From: Alnus glutinosa
Lineage: Eukaryota > Streptophyta > Magnoliopsida > Fagales > Betulaceae
Reading direction: 5' to 3'
Assembly (NCBI RefSeq): GCF_958979055.1
Contig: NC_084890.1
Coordinates: 28,069,116-28,133,115 of the forward strand
Length of the DNA: 64,000 nt
Position numbers and translations under genes: made by a program. The notes beneath the pieces are model-generated. The model ran no database searches, was not told the origin of the DNA, and saw only the letters and a list, made by a program, of their open reading frames with translations. This document shows positions 23,170 to 35,859 of the stretch, piece after piece. Position 1 is the stretch's first letter, and each line of letters opens with the position of its first letter.

Positions 23170-23644
23170 AATAAGGTCTGGAGCTAGATTGAAAAGAATG
23201 ACTTCCAATGCTTCATTAGAGGGATATCTACCAGGTTCTATCATGCAAATGACAAGGGGAAAGTCCAGAGTTGAGTTGGTCAAATTCATGAAGGTCTAAA
23301 ACTGTTCTGTCCACTAGGTTTTTTTATAAGTTAAACTGAAGTATATTATACCAAAAAGAATCGGATATAAAAAAATAGCATCAGATGCAGGTCATGGACA
23401 CTAGAACCAAACCCAGACAAATTTGGAGACAGCAAGTGGGTAATTGGGTCAGCTTGGCCAACTCCATTATGATTTTTTTTTTCTTCAAGAAGGAAAATAA
23501 TGAGAAATGATTCAAATGCTGCTTCCAGTTATATTACATCAGGATCTTATTCTGCTCACTGTATTTTATAACTATTTATGGACATTATTATATGTGCCAC
23601 TGAATAATAGAACGCCCATGAGTAAATTGCATCACTTTATAAAC

Positions 23645-23682
<38 letters not shown>

Positions 23683-26600
23683 CTTCTTGTGTGTAATTGT
23701 TAACATTTATGTTGTTCTGTAAAGGATTGATACCTCCTCTTGATTAAGGTATTTAAAGTCACAAATATCCTTCAAAACATAGCCCGGAACCTGATATAAA
23801 CAGAAGAATTCAATGCCCTATTCAAGAGGCAACACTGTAATATTGCATTTTCCTTCACGAAGATATCGATGAAGTATAAGAAACACCAATGTAAGGAGTA
23901 CAAAATCAAATTCAGGTCAAACAACTAAACAAACTAAGTCGAGTATTCTTTTATGGGAGTTTGAAACCAAACCCTAAAGTAAAATGTTTCCTATCTAACC
24001 TTAAGTTGAAGTTAGCCACTTTTAAATCTGGTTAGGATGAATTTTCTTATGGTTAAAAAATGATGGATTAGAGAGCTAGGAGACCATGTTTATTCAATCA
24101 GTCAGTTTTGTTGGCTTCACCAAAAAAGAACAGATAAAATTAGATGACTAACAGATATTTCTTACCAACTGCATGTGTCCATATCTCAATTGTTACATTG
24201 TTCCATCCAACAAGATGAAGATCCGGATGGTGACCTGCATGCAACATGCATTATTGTTCATCGAGAACATAAATGTAGCTTTCCATGTGATCCAATTGAC
24301 AGAATTATAAGTAGGGTTACATACAAATTTGATGTCCCTATGGTTTACCACTTTATCAACCTGCGCACCCTGAATTTTCAAAAGTGATAAATTTGGTCCA
24401 CTTGGTTTTCACCCTAATCAAAATGATCCTTCCATCTATCTGCCATTTAAAAAAACTAGTGAAATTTTTGCTTCGTGTACAAAGGTCACAGTAAGACCTA
24501 TAAAACGTTGCCACATGTACATCCTTACCATATCAGCATATCCCTTAAACCAAAAGAAGAAGAAGAAGAAGAAAGAAAGGGTGGTGGTGGGGGAAAATCC
24601 CCTCTACCGGTGGTATTGTGGTTTTTCAGCGACCCACTCCCACCTTTGCAGAGGAAGGTAGCTAGCGAGGAACGCTCACCCCACACTAGGGTGAGTCGTG
24701 GTAGACCCCACCACCACCGCAGATGAGATTTTCCCCCACCACCACCCCATTCTTTTTTTATTTTCTTTTTCTTTTTTATTTTCTTTTTTTTTTTTTTTTA
24801 ATTTTAAGGGATATGTAATATGTCGATATGGCAAGGATTTACACGTGGCAACCTTTTATAGGTCTTACGTGACTTTGTGTACACATGACAAAAATTCCGT
24901 TTCCTTTTATTTTTAAACAGTAGATAGACAAAAGAATCATTTTGATAAAGGTGAAAACCACATGGACCAAATTTATCACTTTTGAAAACCCAATGAACCT
25001 TTTTAATAAGTGATAAACCACAAGGATCGAATTTGTATTTAATAATTCTAGATATACACAAACTTCTTAACTAAGTGTAAGATACCTTCCGCTTCTGCAA
25101 CATCAGCTATGAGCTTAAATAATTCCAATCCTTTGGTAAAACTCTTCACTTTCCATGATCGATTCAGCTTAAATATGCCGCCTTCATTTACCAAATTCCA
25201 TCCAGCCACCTAAACAATATAGAGAGCACTAAGAACATGACTTTATATCAATAAGGTGAAAGATAACAGATCTTTAAACATCAACCTGTGAAATTAGTTC
25301 ATTCGCTGCTTGCTCAGTCATGGGTTGCATATCCTTTGAGTTGCATGGCACACACTTCTTAGATGACAAATCTAACATGGCAAGAAAAAGTGTCACACGA
25401 AAACCCATTTCCAAATATGCAAGCTCTTACAAATGTGATAGTGCCCAATTTCAACTAATAAAATGAGAGGCATTGAGAGCCAATGATGGCAAGAAACTAG
25501 ATAAGACACTATTTGTAAGTTCAAAAATAGATAACATGCAGCAGCTAGCAGCTTTCTCCTCCTGGTGAATAACAGTATTGATGTTTAAGGCAAGAAAAAG
25601 CTTGATCCGAAAGCAAGAGCATCAAAATATCGGCAATGCTCAAGAACGATACAGAGAAAGGACAAATTATAATAATAAGGTAAGAAATAATGAAGTTGTA
25701 TACCTCCTATCTTGCGGTCAAATTTAAAGTAAAAAAGAAAAAGTAAAATACCAACTCAGAAGCTACAAAACTAAGTTTGTGTCAATTGCCCCCAGGAAGC
25801 ATCTCATGACCATGCACCGTGTTAGGCCAAGAGGCCAGCCCCTGAAGCAGGAGCCAATAGAGGAAATTTTGATGAAAAAGAAAAAAAACAGACTTGTTAG
25901 GCCAAGAGGCAGCCCTTGAAGTAGCCAATACAGGCAACTTTGATCCGAAACATATCTATAGCTTTATTAACATAACAATGTTCCATAACTTCCATTACCT
26001 TCATTGACCATTTAATAGGCAATGAAAGCAAATCCGAATCCACAATAACATGGTCATGGCACTCATAAAAATTGATGCCAACGAAGTCCTGGGGAGGTCT
26101 TTAATCTTAGACTAAACGACAATGGCACGAGACAGAACAAAATACTACCTTCCAATCTAGAGCATGAGGCAAAGGAATTCCAAGAATAAGAACCACTGAT
26201 GGGAAAAGATAAGGGAGTCAAAAATAATTCCAAACTCTTAACCAAGCCTCAAAATTGAATGCCAAGGAAGTCCTGAGGAGGTCTATAATCTTAGACTAAA
26301 CGACAATGGATAGAGAAGAACAAAATACTAATTTCCAATCTAGAGAATAAGGTAAAGGAATTCCAAGAATAAGAAACTGATGGGAAGATAAGGGGATCAA
26401 GAATTATTTCAAAACTCTTCACCAAGCCACTGTGATGGCCACACCGGTTAGCCAGGTCCTAGCATAAGCACCAATGTGCTCTTGACTTCAAGTACCACAC
26501 ATCACATACCATGTTATGCATATTATGTGTTATCACATTAATGCAAACCCAAAAACAATACTTCATATGTTAAAAATATATTATGGGAAAACTTCACTTA

Positions 26601-27175
26601 ACTCCCTTGAACTTTCATCACTTTTGTAATCACCCCCCAAAGTTCAAAAACTCTTAATTTAGTGTATCCAACTTTAAAAAATTTGCAATCTCATACTTCT
26701 TTTGGATTTTCGATTAAATCCTAATGGAGGCCTTGGAAATTTCCTAAATACCCTCATTTTATTTTATTTTTTAAAGATAGGGAATGGTCTGATGGGTCAC
26801 AAGGCAACCCACTGTTGTGGGTAGGGTGCCCCATGTTGGGTCACATGGTCATGGCATGACCCACTGCCGGCCGTGGGTCACCTTGTGACCCAACGTTGGG
26901 TAACAGACCCACAATCACCAAACTCAATGTTTTTTTTAAAATAAATAAATAAATAAATAAATAAATAAAGGTAATTTTGTAATTTTATAAAGTTAACAGG
27001 GGTATAAGAATCATTTCAACTTTGACCATCTGATTTAACCACAAATCCTAATGGGTGAGATTGCAATTTTTTAAAGTTTGATATACTAAATTGAGAGTTT
27101 TTGAATTTTGGGGGGTGATTGCAAAAGTGATGAAAGTTCTAGGGGGTTAAGTGCAGTTTTCCCTAAAATTATTGT

Positions 27176-27215
<40 letters not shown>

Positions 27216-29626
27216 CTTGACTTATAGCTTGTTGAAAGTTCATGATTAATTCTCATCTCTCTTTCTTTTGTATTAGAAGTGAGTTAAAAGTACTATCTAC
27301 TTCAATTATCTTCCTAATTAACAGTAGTTAAACAAAAGGTTCGACTTAAGGACGCTAGCTTAAATTTTGGCTTCAGAATTGCCGACCTGCCAAAACATAT
27401 CTTAGCACTTCTAAATCAACTGATGCAAATACACATTAAAAGAATATAGAGTTGACCACCTGAAATCCAATAAAATATTGGATTTAAATTGCATCAAAAA
27501 AATTAAAATAAAGTAATGCAGATTTAATAATCAACAAAAGGAGAAAAAATTGTCTCTTCACAAATAACATGTCTAAATCATAGAAGCAACACAGGTGTAC
27601 AACTAAATGCAGGGATAAATCAATGGTAATTTTTTAAAACACGAAAAAAAAAAGGTGCTTAAAGATATCCTAAATGAACACTATCTTAGGGCTATAAAAC
27701 AGGACAATGGGATATAAAGTCTTTTTCCCACAGGCATTGATCATGGGTGGAGCGTATATAAATCTAATCTAATTGCAAGTCCTCTGGATTAATGGCAATG
27801 CAAGTAAAAATGAGTACTCCAAGCATTTAGGGAATATTTATATGATGCTCAAAGCAAATTCGATTTCTATGAATAGACCAATATGAATACTGACCCCAAA
27901 ATGGTGTTTTAGGATTATTTTTTAACAAATAACTGGGATGTTGAGGTGTAAAAATTTTGAAGTCTGGTATATAGATTGGTGTTAGAAGTGGAATCACATT
28001 TGATGATCAAATTATGAGATTGTTAAATGTCTACACACACCTTGGCCAGTGCAAAAAGTTCTAAATCCACAAAGTGAGTTCCTATTTGATGACACTCCCA
28101 CATGGTTCTGAAGTATCTCAGTTACTCGTATACTGGAACTGTAAGTAAGTACAAATTTCATCTTCACAAAATAAAACTAAAAAGCAGAAACACAATCAGT
28201 ATCGCACAAAGCTAAAACGTTGTTCAGTGTCATTGCAAAGCATTTGGTGTGAAAGTCCAAACCATATAGGAGTAACAATATAAAAGATAATTAGAGAATC
28301 TTAGGCATTCTTCATGCAGATCATTTTACTATCTAATGTAAATTCATGTCTAAATTCTATGATGACTGAGAGCTCCACAATGTGCACAAACAGAAACATG
28401 AACAAAAAAGTTCGTACATTCTAAGTTTCTTCAAATTGGGTAGAAAATTTTGAAAATTAACCCCCTTTCATCACCTAATTTGAAATCATGTATAGAGGAT
28501 CCGATTGCAACTCATTAAGCTTCTCTTAGCATACATTATTGTAGAACATATCAACATGTCAGTCTAAGGGGCTCTTGGGAAATTCCAAAACCAAACAACT
28601 GTCCAACAAGGTTAGCAGTTTCAAAAACTAGCGTTAGATAAGCACAAGCCAGACAAATTAGGACTTATTTATCTGGCCTATTCATTCTTAATTTCACAGA
28701 ATAACCCTTACATTCAAAAAAACCAAGGAAAAAAAATTAGCCAACTTTTTTTCTACAATCTGCCATTAAAAACGAAGCCTTGTTCTCCCACAAATTTTAA
28801 CACAATCCATCCCATGGAATGCACTAGTATTACAGACTGTGGACCCAACATCATCTATGACAGTTTTAAGATCTCACTTTTATTTATAAACCTTAATAAC
28901 GATTCTCAAATGAGCAATAAAAAATCTTCAAAATATGAAGTCAGGCATATACGCAAACATTTAATACGCCACAAGCATGAATAGCTCCAACCCATCAAAC
29001 CCATCTTTCTAGTAATTAAAATTAGAATATAACAAACGAACAAACACGTTCGAAACCAGAATTGCAATTTCACCCAGATATCTAAATTAAATCCAATAAA
29101 TGGGTTCATTAAATCCAATAAATGGGTTCTTCTCAAAGAGAAGCAGGATATGAATCCCAATGAATCAGCTCCAAATATAAATAAAGCATGGGATAACAGG
29201 CATGCATAGCTCAAACCCATCAAACCCATATAATTTTTTTTTTTTTTTTTTTTGTAATTAAAATTTGAATATAACATACAAAAAACCACATACAATATCC
29301 AGAATTGCACTTACACCCAGATAACGAAACTAAAATCCAACAAATGGGTTCTTCTAAAAAAGAAGCAGAATTTGAATCCAAATGAATCAGAGTTCAAAAC
29401 ATAAACAAAGAGCATGGGATAAGCAGGGAAGTACCCTCCATGAGTCCCAAGTAGAGTACCCGACAACGACACCGATGACACCTGCGAGCATCACATGCAA
29501 AAAATTTAGCTTAGGCTCTTCAAAAGAAGTGTATATCAAGCTTTGCATGTAGAGAGACAGAGAGTTCAACTTCCACACCTTAGGCTTACAGAGAGAAAGA
29601 AGAGGGACCCGTAGCATCCGAGTCAT
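22963..29626 (-). CDS. Pterin-4a-carbinolamine dehydratase (PCD/DCoH family), five exons
   Basis: The enzyme dehydrates 4a-hydroxytetrahydropterin; in plants, mitochondrial forms have been linked to molybdenum cofactor metabolism. Exons on the minus strand: 29626-29482, 25371-25286, 25209-25086, 24234-24166 and 23051-22963, all with GT-AG borders and matching phase, giving 170 residues. The catalytic signature is complete: E-x3-HHP (EAEGHHP), the W six residues on, H nine later (WNNVTIEIWTH), then D after eight (GLTEND). The end is LAAKINGLDPQHLL plus a basic tail. The first 35 residues (MTRMLRVPLLSLCKPKVW...) are basic, hydroxylated and free of acids, as in an organellar, probably mitochondrial, presequence. 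Intron 1 is 4.1 kb and intron 3 is nearly filled by a foldback element. Resembles Arabidopsis At1g29810. The start is the first in-frame ATG. Confidence 0.95.
23114..23169. repeat. (TA)n(CA)n compound microsatellite
   Basis: A TA run followed by a CA run in intron 4 of the dehydratase gene, just upstream of the last exon. Confidence 0.95.
24318..25050. mobile_element. ~730-bp foldback element in intron 3 of the dehydratase gene
   Basis: Arms of about 230-260 bp are inverted copies. The left has TACAAATTTGATGTCCC and the right complement TACAAATTCGATCCTTG. Both include the AAGTGATAAATTTGGTCC block and an AAGGGATATG-type inner border. The centre also folds, with GGTGGTGGTGGGGGAAAAT near 24581 against its complement near 24727. 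It occupies most of the 851-bp intron. No coding capacity. The superfamily is uncertain and the termini are approximate. Confidence 0.75.
26080..26432. repeat. Tandem duplication of ~180 bp in dehydratase intron 1
   Basis: The segment beginning AAGTCCTGGGGAGGTCT and passing through TCTTAGACTAAACGACAATG is repeated from about 26265 with roughly ten percent divergence and small indels. A similar short duplication (about 85 bp, around TTAGGCCAAGAGGC) lies at 25822-25940. Confidence 0.85.
26585..27163. mobile_element. ~580-bp foldback element in dehydratase intron 1
   Basis: The termini GGGAAAACTTCACTTAAC and the complement of GTTAAGTGCAGTTTTCCC begin arms of about 170 bp that pair along their length, with ATTGCAAAAGTGATGAAAG against its partner. 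The GC-rich centre (26790-26910) is itself palindromic around GGGTCACAAGG/CCTTGTGACCC. An (AAAT)n run lies at 26937-26968. No target duplication could be assigned. Confidence 0.75.
27182..27212. repeat. (AG)n microsatellite
   Basis: Uninterrupted AG run next to the foldback element in dehydratase intron 1. Confidence 0.95.
28973..29430. repeat. Tandem duplication of ~230 bp at the 5' end of dehydratase intron 1
   Basis: The segment with ATAGCTCCAACCCATCAAAC, ACCCAGAT and AAATGGGTTCTTCTC at 28973-29198 is repeated at 29199-29430 with a poly(T) insertion. It lies directly inside the intron after exon 1, so it leaves the coding sequence untouched. Confidence 0.85.
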
Positions 29627-29879
29627 GGTTAATCTCAAAAACTTATTTTGGCCCGCAGTGACTGTATTTTCGGTCCAACTCTCCTCTCCTTCTCTAGCGG
29701 ATTCTAGATCGAGGGATGCTAGGGGTACCAAATTCTTTTACCAAATGATGTGAAGCTTATTCATTGAAGATGATCAAAATAATTAATAAAAAAAAATGCT
29801 ATAAATACCAATGAATAAACTCCACATTATTTGATACCCATCTTTTATTAAAAGAATTTGGTACCCTGATCGTTTCTCT

Positions 29880-32560
29880 TCTATATTTGAATTTTATTTC
29901 TCTTTCTCGAGAAATGCTACCGAAATGAGTTCTCCAAACTGGCGTGGCTCTTTTTCATAAAAGATTCCCCGTTTGGTTAACCCCCCCCCCGGGTCAAGTT
30001 GGAGGAATTTTTTTTTTTTTTTTTTGGGGGGTAAAAAATGTTTGATACGATATAAAAAAGAAAAAATTTATATGAAAAAGTTAAAAAAAATTATATTGTA
30101 GTGAGTTTTTTTTATTTAAATAGTAATAAAAAATTATTGATGTAATAATAAAAGTGAAAAAAAAAATTAACTATTTTGAAGTTGATTTTTTTTTTTTTTT
30201 TAGAGATAAAAAGAAGGGAATGGAGAGGAGAGTGAGTTACCAAACATGGCCTAACTCTACTTGGACGTACGTCCAACCCGTCAATGATGAGGGACGTGAC
30301 AATTAGTCATTTTTTTTAAAGGAAAAGAACAAAAGTAAAGGTATACATAATCCCATTAATTACCATTTCATTGTCAATGTTCTCTTAAACTACCAATTGT
30401 GTTAATATTCCCCCTAAACTATCAAAAAATACTAATGTCCCCCAGACAAAAATATCCTTCATAAAATTATTAAAAAATTAAAATAATTATTAAAAAAAAT
30501 AAGATAATAAAAAGTTATCCAAAAAAATAAACAAAAATTTAAAATTTAAAATAAATAACTGGTTTTTTCTTTTTCTTTCTTTTTTCGTTTTTTTCTTAAT
30601 TTGTTTTCCGTTTTTCTTTATTATTATTATTATTTTTAAAATTTTGGTTTTTTTTTAAAATTTTTTTCATTAGTTTTAGTTTTTTTTTTTTTTTGAATTT
30701 ATGAGAACATTTTTGTCTTTTTAAAAAAATAAGATTATTTTTGTCTTTTTGTTAGTCTTGGGGGATATTGATTTTTTTTGTAGTTTAAGGGGAGACATTG
30801 ACATTTTGATATAATGTTAATAATTAAATGGTAGTTTAAGGATAATTCATGTACTTTAAAAAAAAAATAATAATAAAATAAAATAAATAGAGGAGGGAAG
30901 CTCGTGAGTCTTGAAGAACAAAACAGAGGGAATAAGAAAAACTCAGAAAAATCTTTGTGATAAAGATTTAGAAAAAATTCTTCTTGAAAATTCTTTGAAT
31001 AACTAGTCCCTGGTTAACGAGATTGACATTAGACTAAACTTTGTTCTTCTCTTATGAATAAGAGATAAATGCAAATTTAGTCTTTTGTCTTGCTTAAATT
31101 ATAAATTGTTTCATATAGTATAAAAGTAAATTCAGGAGTCCTTGAAATATGTCAAACAAATAATTTAATCTCTAGAATTAAATTCCGTAAAATTAGAGAC
31201 GGAGCCAAATATTTTAGTGGGAGGGGCCGAATAATTTTTTGCTTAAGGGTTAAAGTGTATATATATATATTAATTCAAAAATATAAGTCCATGTCCTCTT
31301 GTCTAAATGGTCATCTATGTAGTATATATTACTTCATGTTAAAAAATAAAAAAAATAAAAAAAAAGGAGCCAAATTTTAAGTAAATTAAACATAACCCAA
31401 TTTTTATATTTTTATTATTTCCTTTAAATAAAAAATCAGTAAGCTAAATTGAAAAGAAAGATTTTTAGAAAATAAGTAAAGAAAACCATAGTCCAAAGAT
31501 TCAGAAAATAAATTTTATTTTATTTTTCTAAAAAGAAGTCTCAATTTTTGTATTGAAATTGAGAAATTTTCAATGAATGAAATTATGTGCTTCTCACAAG
31601 GCTTTACTTAGATGATATGATTCTTGAAGCTAACATTCTCTTACTCTTTTTGTTAGAACAACCTACTATAATTAACACAATAGTCCACTAACTGTTATAC
31701 AAAACACACTATATTATAGGACTTGATTGGTGTAGTGTAAATAACATTTTTTCTATATTATACACAAAACACATTCAGTTAAACGTAACACAAAACAAAT
31801 GAAACGCATATTTTATAGACTTTTCTAATGCCTTCCAGCTATATTGTAATAAATTCTCATTTTACGCTACATTTGCCACGCATCCTTAGGAAGCCAAGCT
31901 TTGCCAAGTGTGTGACTCATCGAGTCCACACTTGTCTTCTTCTACTGTATTAATTTATGAAATCTCTTTCATTTACTTTAAACAAAACCACTACAACTTT
32001 ATAAAGCTCATTCATTGTTATCATTTTCTCAGACGTGTCTATTGCTACTTGTAAAATATTAAAAGGAAAAAGTTTTAACAATGAAGCTATCGTCCCAGAT
32101 CAGATGAAACCAGTTGAAGAGATGATAAAAGAAATGAGCCAAAAAAAAATTTATTGCTAGGCCAATAGGCAAAAAAAAAAAAAACTTCATAATTTTTTTA
32201 TCTTTATTTTGTTTTTGTTTACCTTTTTTTTTTATTTTTTTTTTATTCGTCTTAAGAATTGAGGGGGGCATATAAAGTTATAATCATATAAAGTTAGTTG
32301 AAATTGGCCAATTTGAAACTTGAGGTTACAAATATTTTTATGTCATTTTTTATTGTTTATAAAAAGAAAAAAATAGATAAAAATATAAAATTTAAAAAAT
32401 TCGTAAATTTGGTCTTAAATTGGCCAATTAAAATCTAGAGTCGAAAAGATAATTAAAATTTAAAATTTAAAGGATTTTTATTCCGGTAATAATTTTTTTA
32501 CTGAATAAAAAAGAAAAAAAAAAAGAAAAAGTTATGATGTAAACAAGTAGAAATCAGTAA
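29880..32560. other. Intergenic between divergent dehydratase and coatomer zeta genes
   Basis: Very AT-rich. A foldback repeat lies at about 30340-30866, with TTAAACTACCAATTG-type left arms against GGTAGTTTAAGG right arms. A sequence similar to a hAT end (GAGACGGAGCCAAA, 31197) may mark a second degenerate hAT element, but its other end was not found. No gene is seen. Confidence 0.5.
30340..30866. repeat. Foldback MITE-like inverted repeat
   Basis: The left part (30355-30445) has ATTACCATTTCATTGTCAAT and CCCCCTAAACTA. The right part (30745-30850) has the inverted counterparts GTAGTTTAAGGGG and AATGGTAGTTTAAGG. Arms are imperfect and ends approximate. Confidence 0.6.
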
Positions 32561-32677
32561 CATGTGCGACAAATAAATAAATAAATATAAATATACACTC
32601 GCCCCTCGAAGCTTGAAGGATCGGACACTTCTCGGGCTCAAGTCCGAAGATTTTCCCGGAAAATTTCGCCAATCAAC

Positions 32678-35600
32678 ATGGTATTTCTTACCGCTTTCTT
32701 TCTCTCTAGTCTCTAAGCAAGAACTTGTTTCGCATCCTCTCTAATGAGCTTCATTGTCTTTCTCGCATAATTGATCCAACTTATATGTGTGTTTCATAGA
32801 GGCTCTAGGAGAGTTTTAGGGTTTAATTTGGACTTAGATCTATCACTTGAACTGCATCCAAGAATTTCGCTGGTTAGGGTTTTGTATGTGGTGTCTGAGA
32901 ACGTAGATCTGAGATGTCTAAACAAAAGGTGCTGGATCTTCCATATTTTCTAACAGTTTGTCTCAGATTTATGTTTCTTAGAACTAGATCGTTATTTTCC
33001 CCTCAAGCGGAAATACACACAGTTAGAATGGAAATGTGTTTCTTCTATTTCTTGATCCCAACCTGAAACTGGAAAAAAAAAAAGACATTAGTGAACAAAT
33101 TTATTGGAAACTATTCATACTTCCAAAGAAGTCTGTGCTTCTCAAATTAGTATTAGAGAGAATATAATTCTTTGATTTTACAAACTTGTTTGTAATTTTT
33201 GATTGTTTTAATTTGGTAATTAATGCTCTTGTTAGGTATAAGCATGTTGTAGCGTTTCATATGTAGTAAGATCCGGTTGGTATGTTTAACAGTTATGCTT
33301 GTTCAAATAAATAGTTTTGATGATCTGAAAATGTGATTCAATTTCGTCCATTTTCTTGTCCTCTCTGAAGATTTATATAAGTAATGTTTGAACTTCATAT
33401 AGGATTTGAAGCTTCAGGAAAAAAGAGGCTACATTTGATCAAAACCTAAGATTACCATATCACGTTCTACTTCTTACCTGATAAATCTATATGAGGTGTA
33501 TATAAGCCCCTCGCTGTCCCATGTCTTGGTATGTGGTTGGCCATGTTACCGTCTACCGTACCCCGTCTTTGTGGACAACTTAGGCTTGCAAGAAGAAATG
33601 ATTGCTAAACATAGAGACTCTGAAGGACATTTATAGGACTAGTGTTGATACTTTTTTTGCAGGGTTATAATCTGTGGTCATAATGATACTTTAAAGATTC
33701 AGGTTTTTGGCAACCTGTAATCCTGTATCATATGTTGTTTGTAGGAGTCATGCCCTTCGATAAAAAACATCCTCCTTTTGGATTCTGAAGGGAGACGTGT
33801 AGCTGTCAAGTATTATTCAGATGACTGGCCTACAAATAGTGCAAAGGAAGCATTTGAGAAGTCTGTATTTACCAAGACTCAAAAGACAAATGCACGGACA
33901 GAAGGTAACATGTTTCCTTAATTGTTATAAAGTCCTTAAATTAGTTATATCAAATAAATAAATGAATGCCTTTCTCCCTGGATGATTTTATTGGTGTCTT
34001 ATATATAATCTTTCTAGTCTTATATTGATTTTGTTTGATCTGATCCCCCCCCCCCCCCCCCCCCCCCCCTCTCTGAAGTGCCCTGGTTTGCGAGTCAGAC
34101 TGTTTATGTGTTGATCTCTAGTGAGAACTATGTTTTATGTGTGGGTCTCTAGTGAGAACTATGTTTTATGTGTGGAGTATTACCTGATCTGTGTGGAGGG
34201 GGTGCTTTACACAGATCCGAAGTTTACTTGACAGGGGTGGGTACACTAAGTGACCCTGCCTTAAAAGGGTTTCTTGTCATAAAAAAAGAAAAGAAAAAAA
34301 AAGAAAGAACTATGTCTTATGTGTCTTGAGTTCTTTGTTTTGATTCTTATTGTGTACAATATTAACATCTACCTACTCTATCTACAGCGGAAATAGCAAT
34401 GTTTGAGAACAACATCGTTGTTTACAAGTTTGTTCAAGACCTTCACTTTTTCGTTACTGGGGGTGAAGATGAAAACGAGCTCATTTTAGCCACTGTTCTT
34501 CAGGGATTTTTCGATGCTGCTGGCCTTCTTCTTAGGTTTCCCATAATTGCTGTTCTTGTTTACCCTCTTTTTGTAATTCAATTGTTGTCATTATTCATTT
34601 ATTAACTCTTTTATATACTTTTTTTTTTCCCTCATTCCAGAGGTAATGTGGACAAGAAAGAGGCACTGGAGAACTTGGATCTCATTCTATTATGTCTCGA
34701 TGAAATTGTTGATGGCGGGTATGCAATATGTATTTTTGTGTACTTCCTTTTTCCTTTCATGTTTATTTTTTTATTTTTAGCTCTATTTATTGATATTTTA
34801 TCTTCCATAGCTATGCCTCTTTTGTTTGTCTGGGTAGCTAAAACTAAAAATATTGAAAAATTGGATCCTAAAAATCCTGAAGTGTAGAAGTTTTATTTGG
34901 TGAAATTTAATGGTTGTATTATTATTGTGAGGCATAGCACACATACAAAGCTCATCAATATTTCTAAAGCCTTAGTTGGAAATTGCTGTTCCGAAATCAT
35001 TTTCCTGAGGATTCTGTGTTGGTATTATCTATTTGGTTGGGAATTATTACAATCGACTGTGCCTAGTTTTAGTGGGTACTCTAGTCGAACCTTCAGAAAC
35101 CAGTGGAATGCCATCTGGTAGCTTGACCTCCTTCTATCTTATTGTTAAAGAAACTTTTATAGCTTGTAATTATTATTATCTTGGATTACTATTTCTTGGA
35201 CTTTACTTCTAATTAATAATGTAACTGTTCTTAAGTGAGTTCCAAATTTTTTAATCACGTTCATTAAAAGAAATTATGTATGAAGGTATTTTTCTGATTA
35301 GCAGCAATTCACAAGTGATTGTAAGTTTTGTGAATCTTGTTGAAGTTTGATGTCAACTACTCAACCCCTAAATCCTCCCAGCACTAATAATTCAGGATTA
35401 TCAGTGGCCTTTGACACCTCATCAGTACCTAAATTATGCGTTTAGTTATTATTAGCTCTTGGCTAGTTGTTTCTTAGTTGTTCGGTTCCTCCACTCTTCA
35501 TAGCTATGTGCCGTCAACTCTTCAGGGCATGTCTTCCCACCGGATTTAACTAATTTGTATCTGCTACAGAATTGTTCTTGAGACAGATGCAAATGTTATA

Positions 35601-35859
35601 GCGGGGAAGGTTGCAAGTAATAGTATGGATGCTGGAGCTCCTTTGTCTGAGCAGGTATCAAAATCCTGTTCTTCCCTCCCTCCCCCAATTTTCTTTCATC
35701 TCTTCCCAAAGGGAATGAAGTAAACATTTAGTTGAACAAATGGACAACCACTGCTACCATATTTAAGTTGTATCCTTGTTTTGATTTTTTTTTTCACAGA
35801 CAATAAGCCAAGCACTGGCCACTGCACGGGAGCATCTAACAAGATCTCTTCTTAAATGA
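32678..35859 (+). CDS. Coatomer subunit zeta (COPI complex), six exons, intact
   Basis: Zeta is the small adaptin-like subunit of COPI, which coats vesicles for Golgi-to-ER and intra-Golgi transport and pairs with gamma-COP. Exons: 32678-32680, 33745-33904, 34388-34535, 34641-34718, 35570-35654 and 35800-35859. All borders are GT-AG and phases match, giving 177 residues, the usual plant zeta length. The protein shows the longin-like fold sequence: [76 protein letters not shown], [13 protein letters not shown], and it ends [13 protein letters not shown]. The first coding exon consists only of the ATG, followed by a 1.06-kb intron. The left breakpoint of the 12.5-kb tandem duplication falls inside exon 2 (about 33843), so only this copy has a promoter and start codon. 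Intron 2 carries a retroposon and a poly(C) tract. Confidence 0.96.
34047..34069. repeat. Poly(C) tract in coatomer zeta intron 2
   Basis: More than 20 consecutive C. The unit 2 counterpart (46611-46620) is much shorter. Confidence 0.95.
34174..34306 (+). mobile_element. 5'-truncated retroposon in coatomer zeta intron 2
   Basis: Starts GGAGTATTACCTGATC and ends CTTGTCATAAAAAAAG with an A-rich tail. Flanked by GAACTATGTTTTATGTGT (34156-34173) and the same 18 bases with one change (34307-34324). A related copy sits at the same place in unit 2 (about 46695-46850), so it predates the segmental duplication. Confidence 0.78.
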
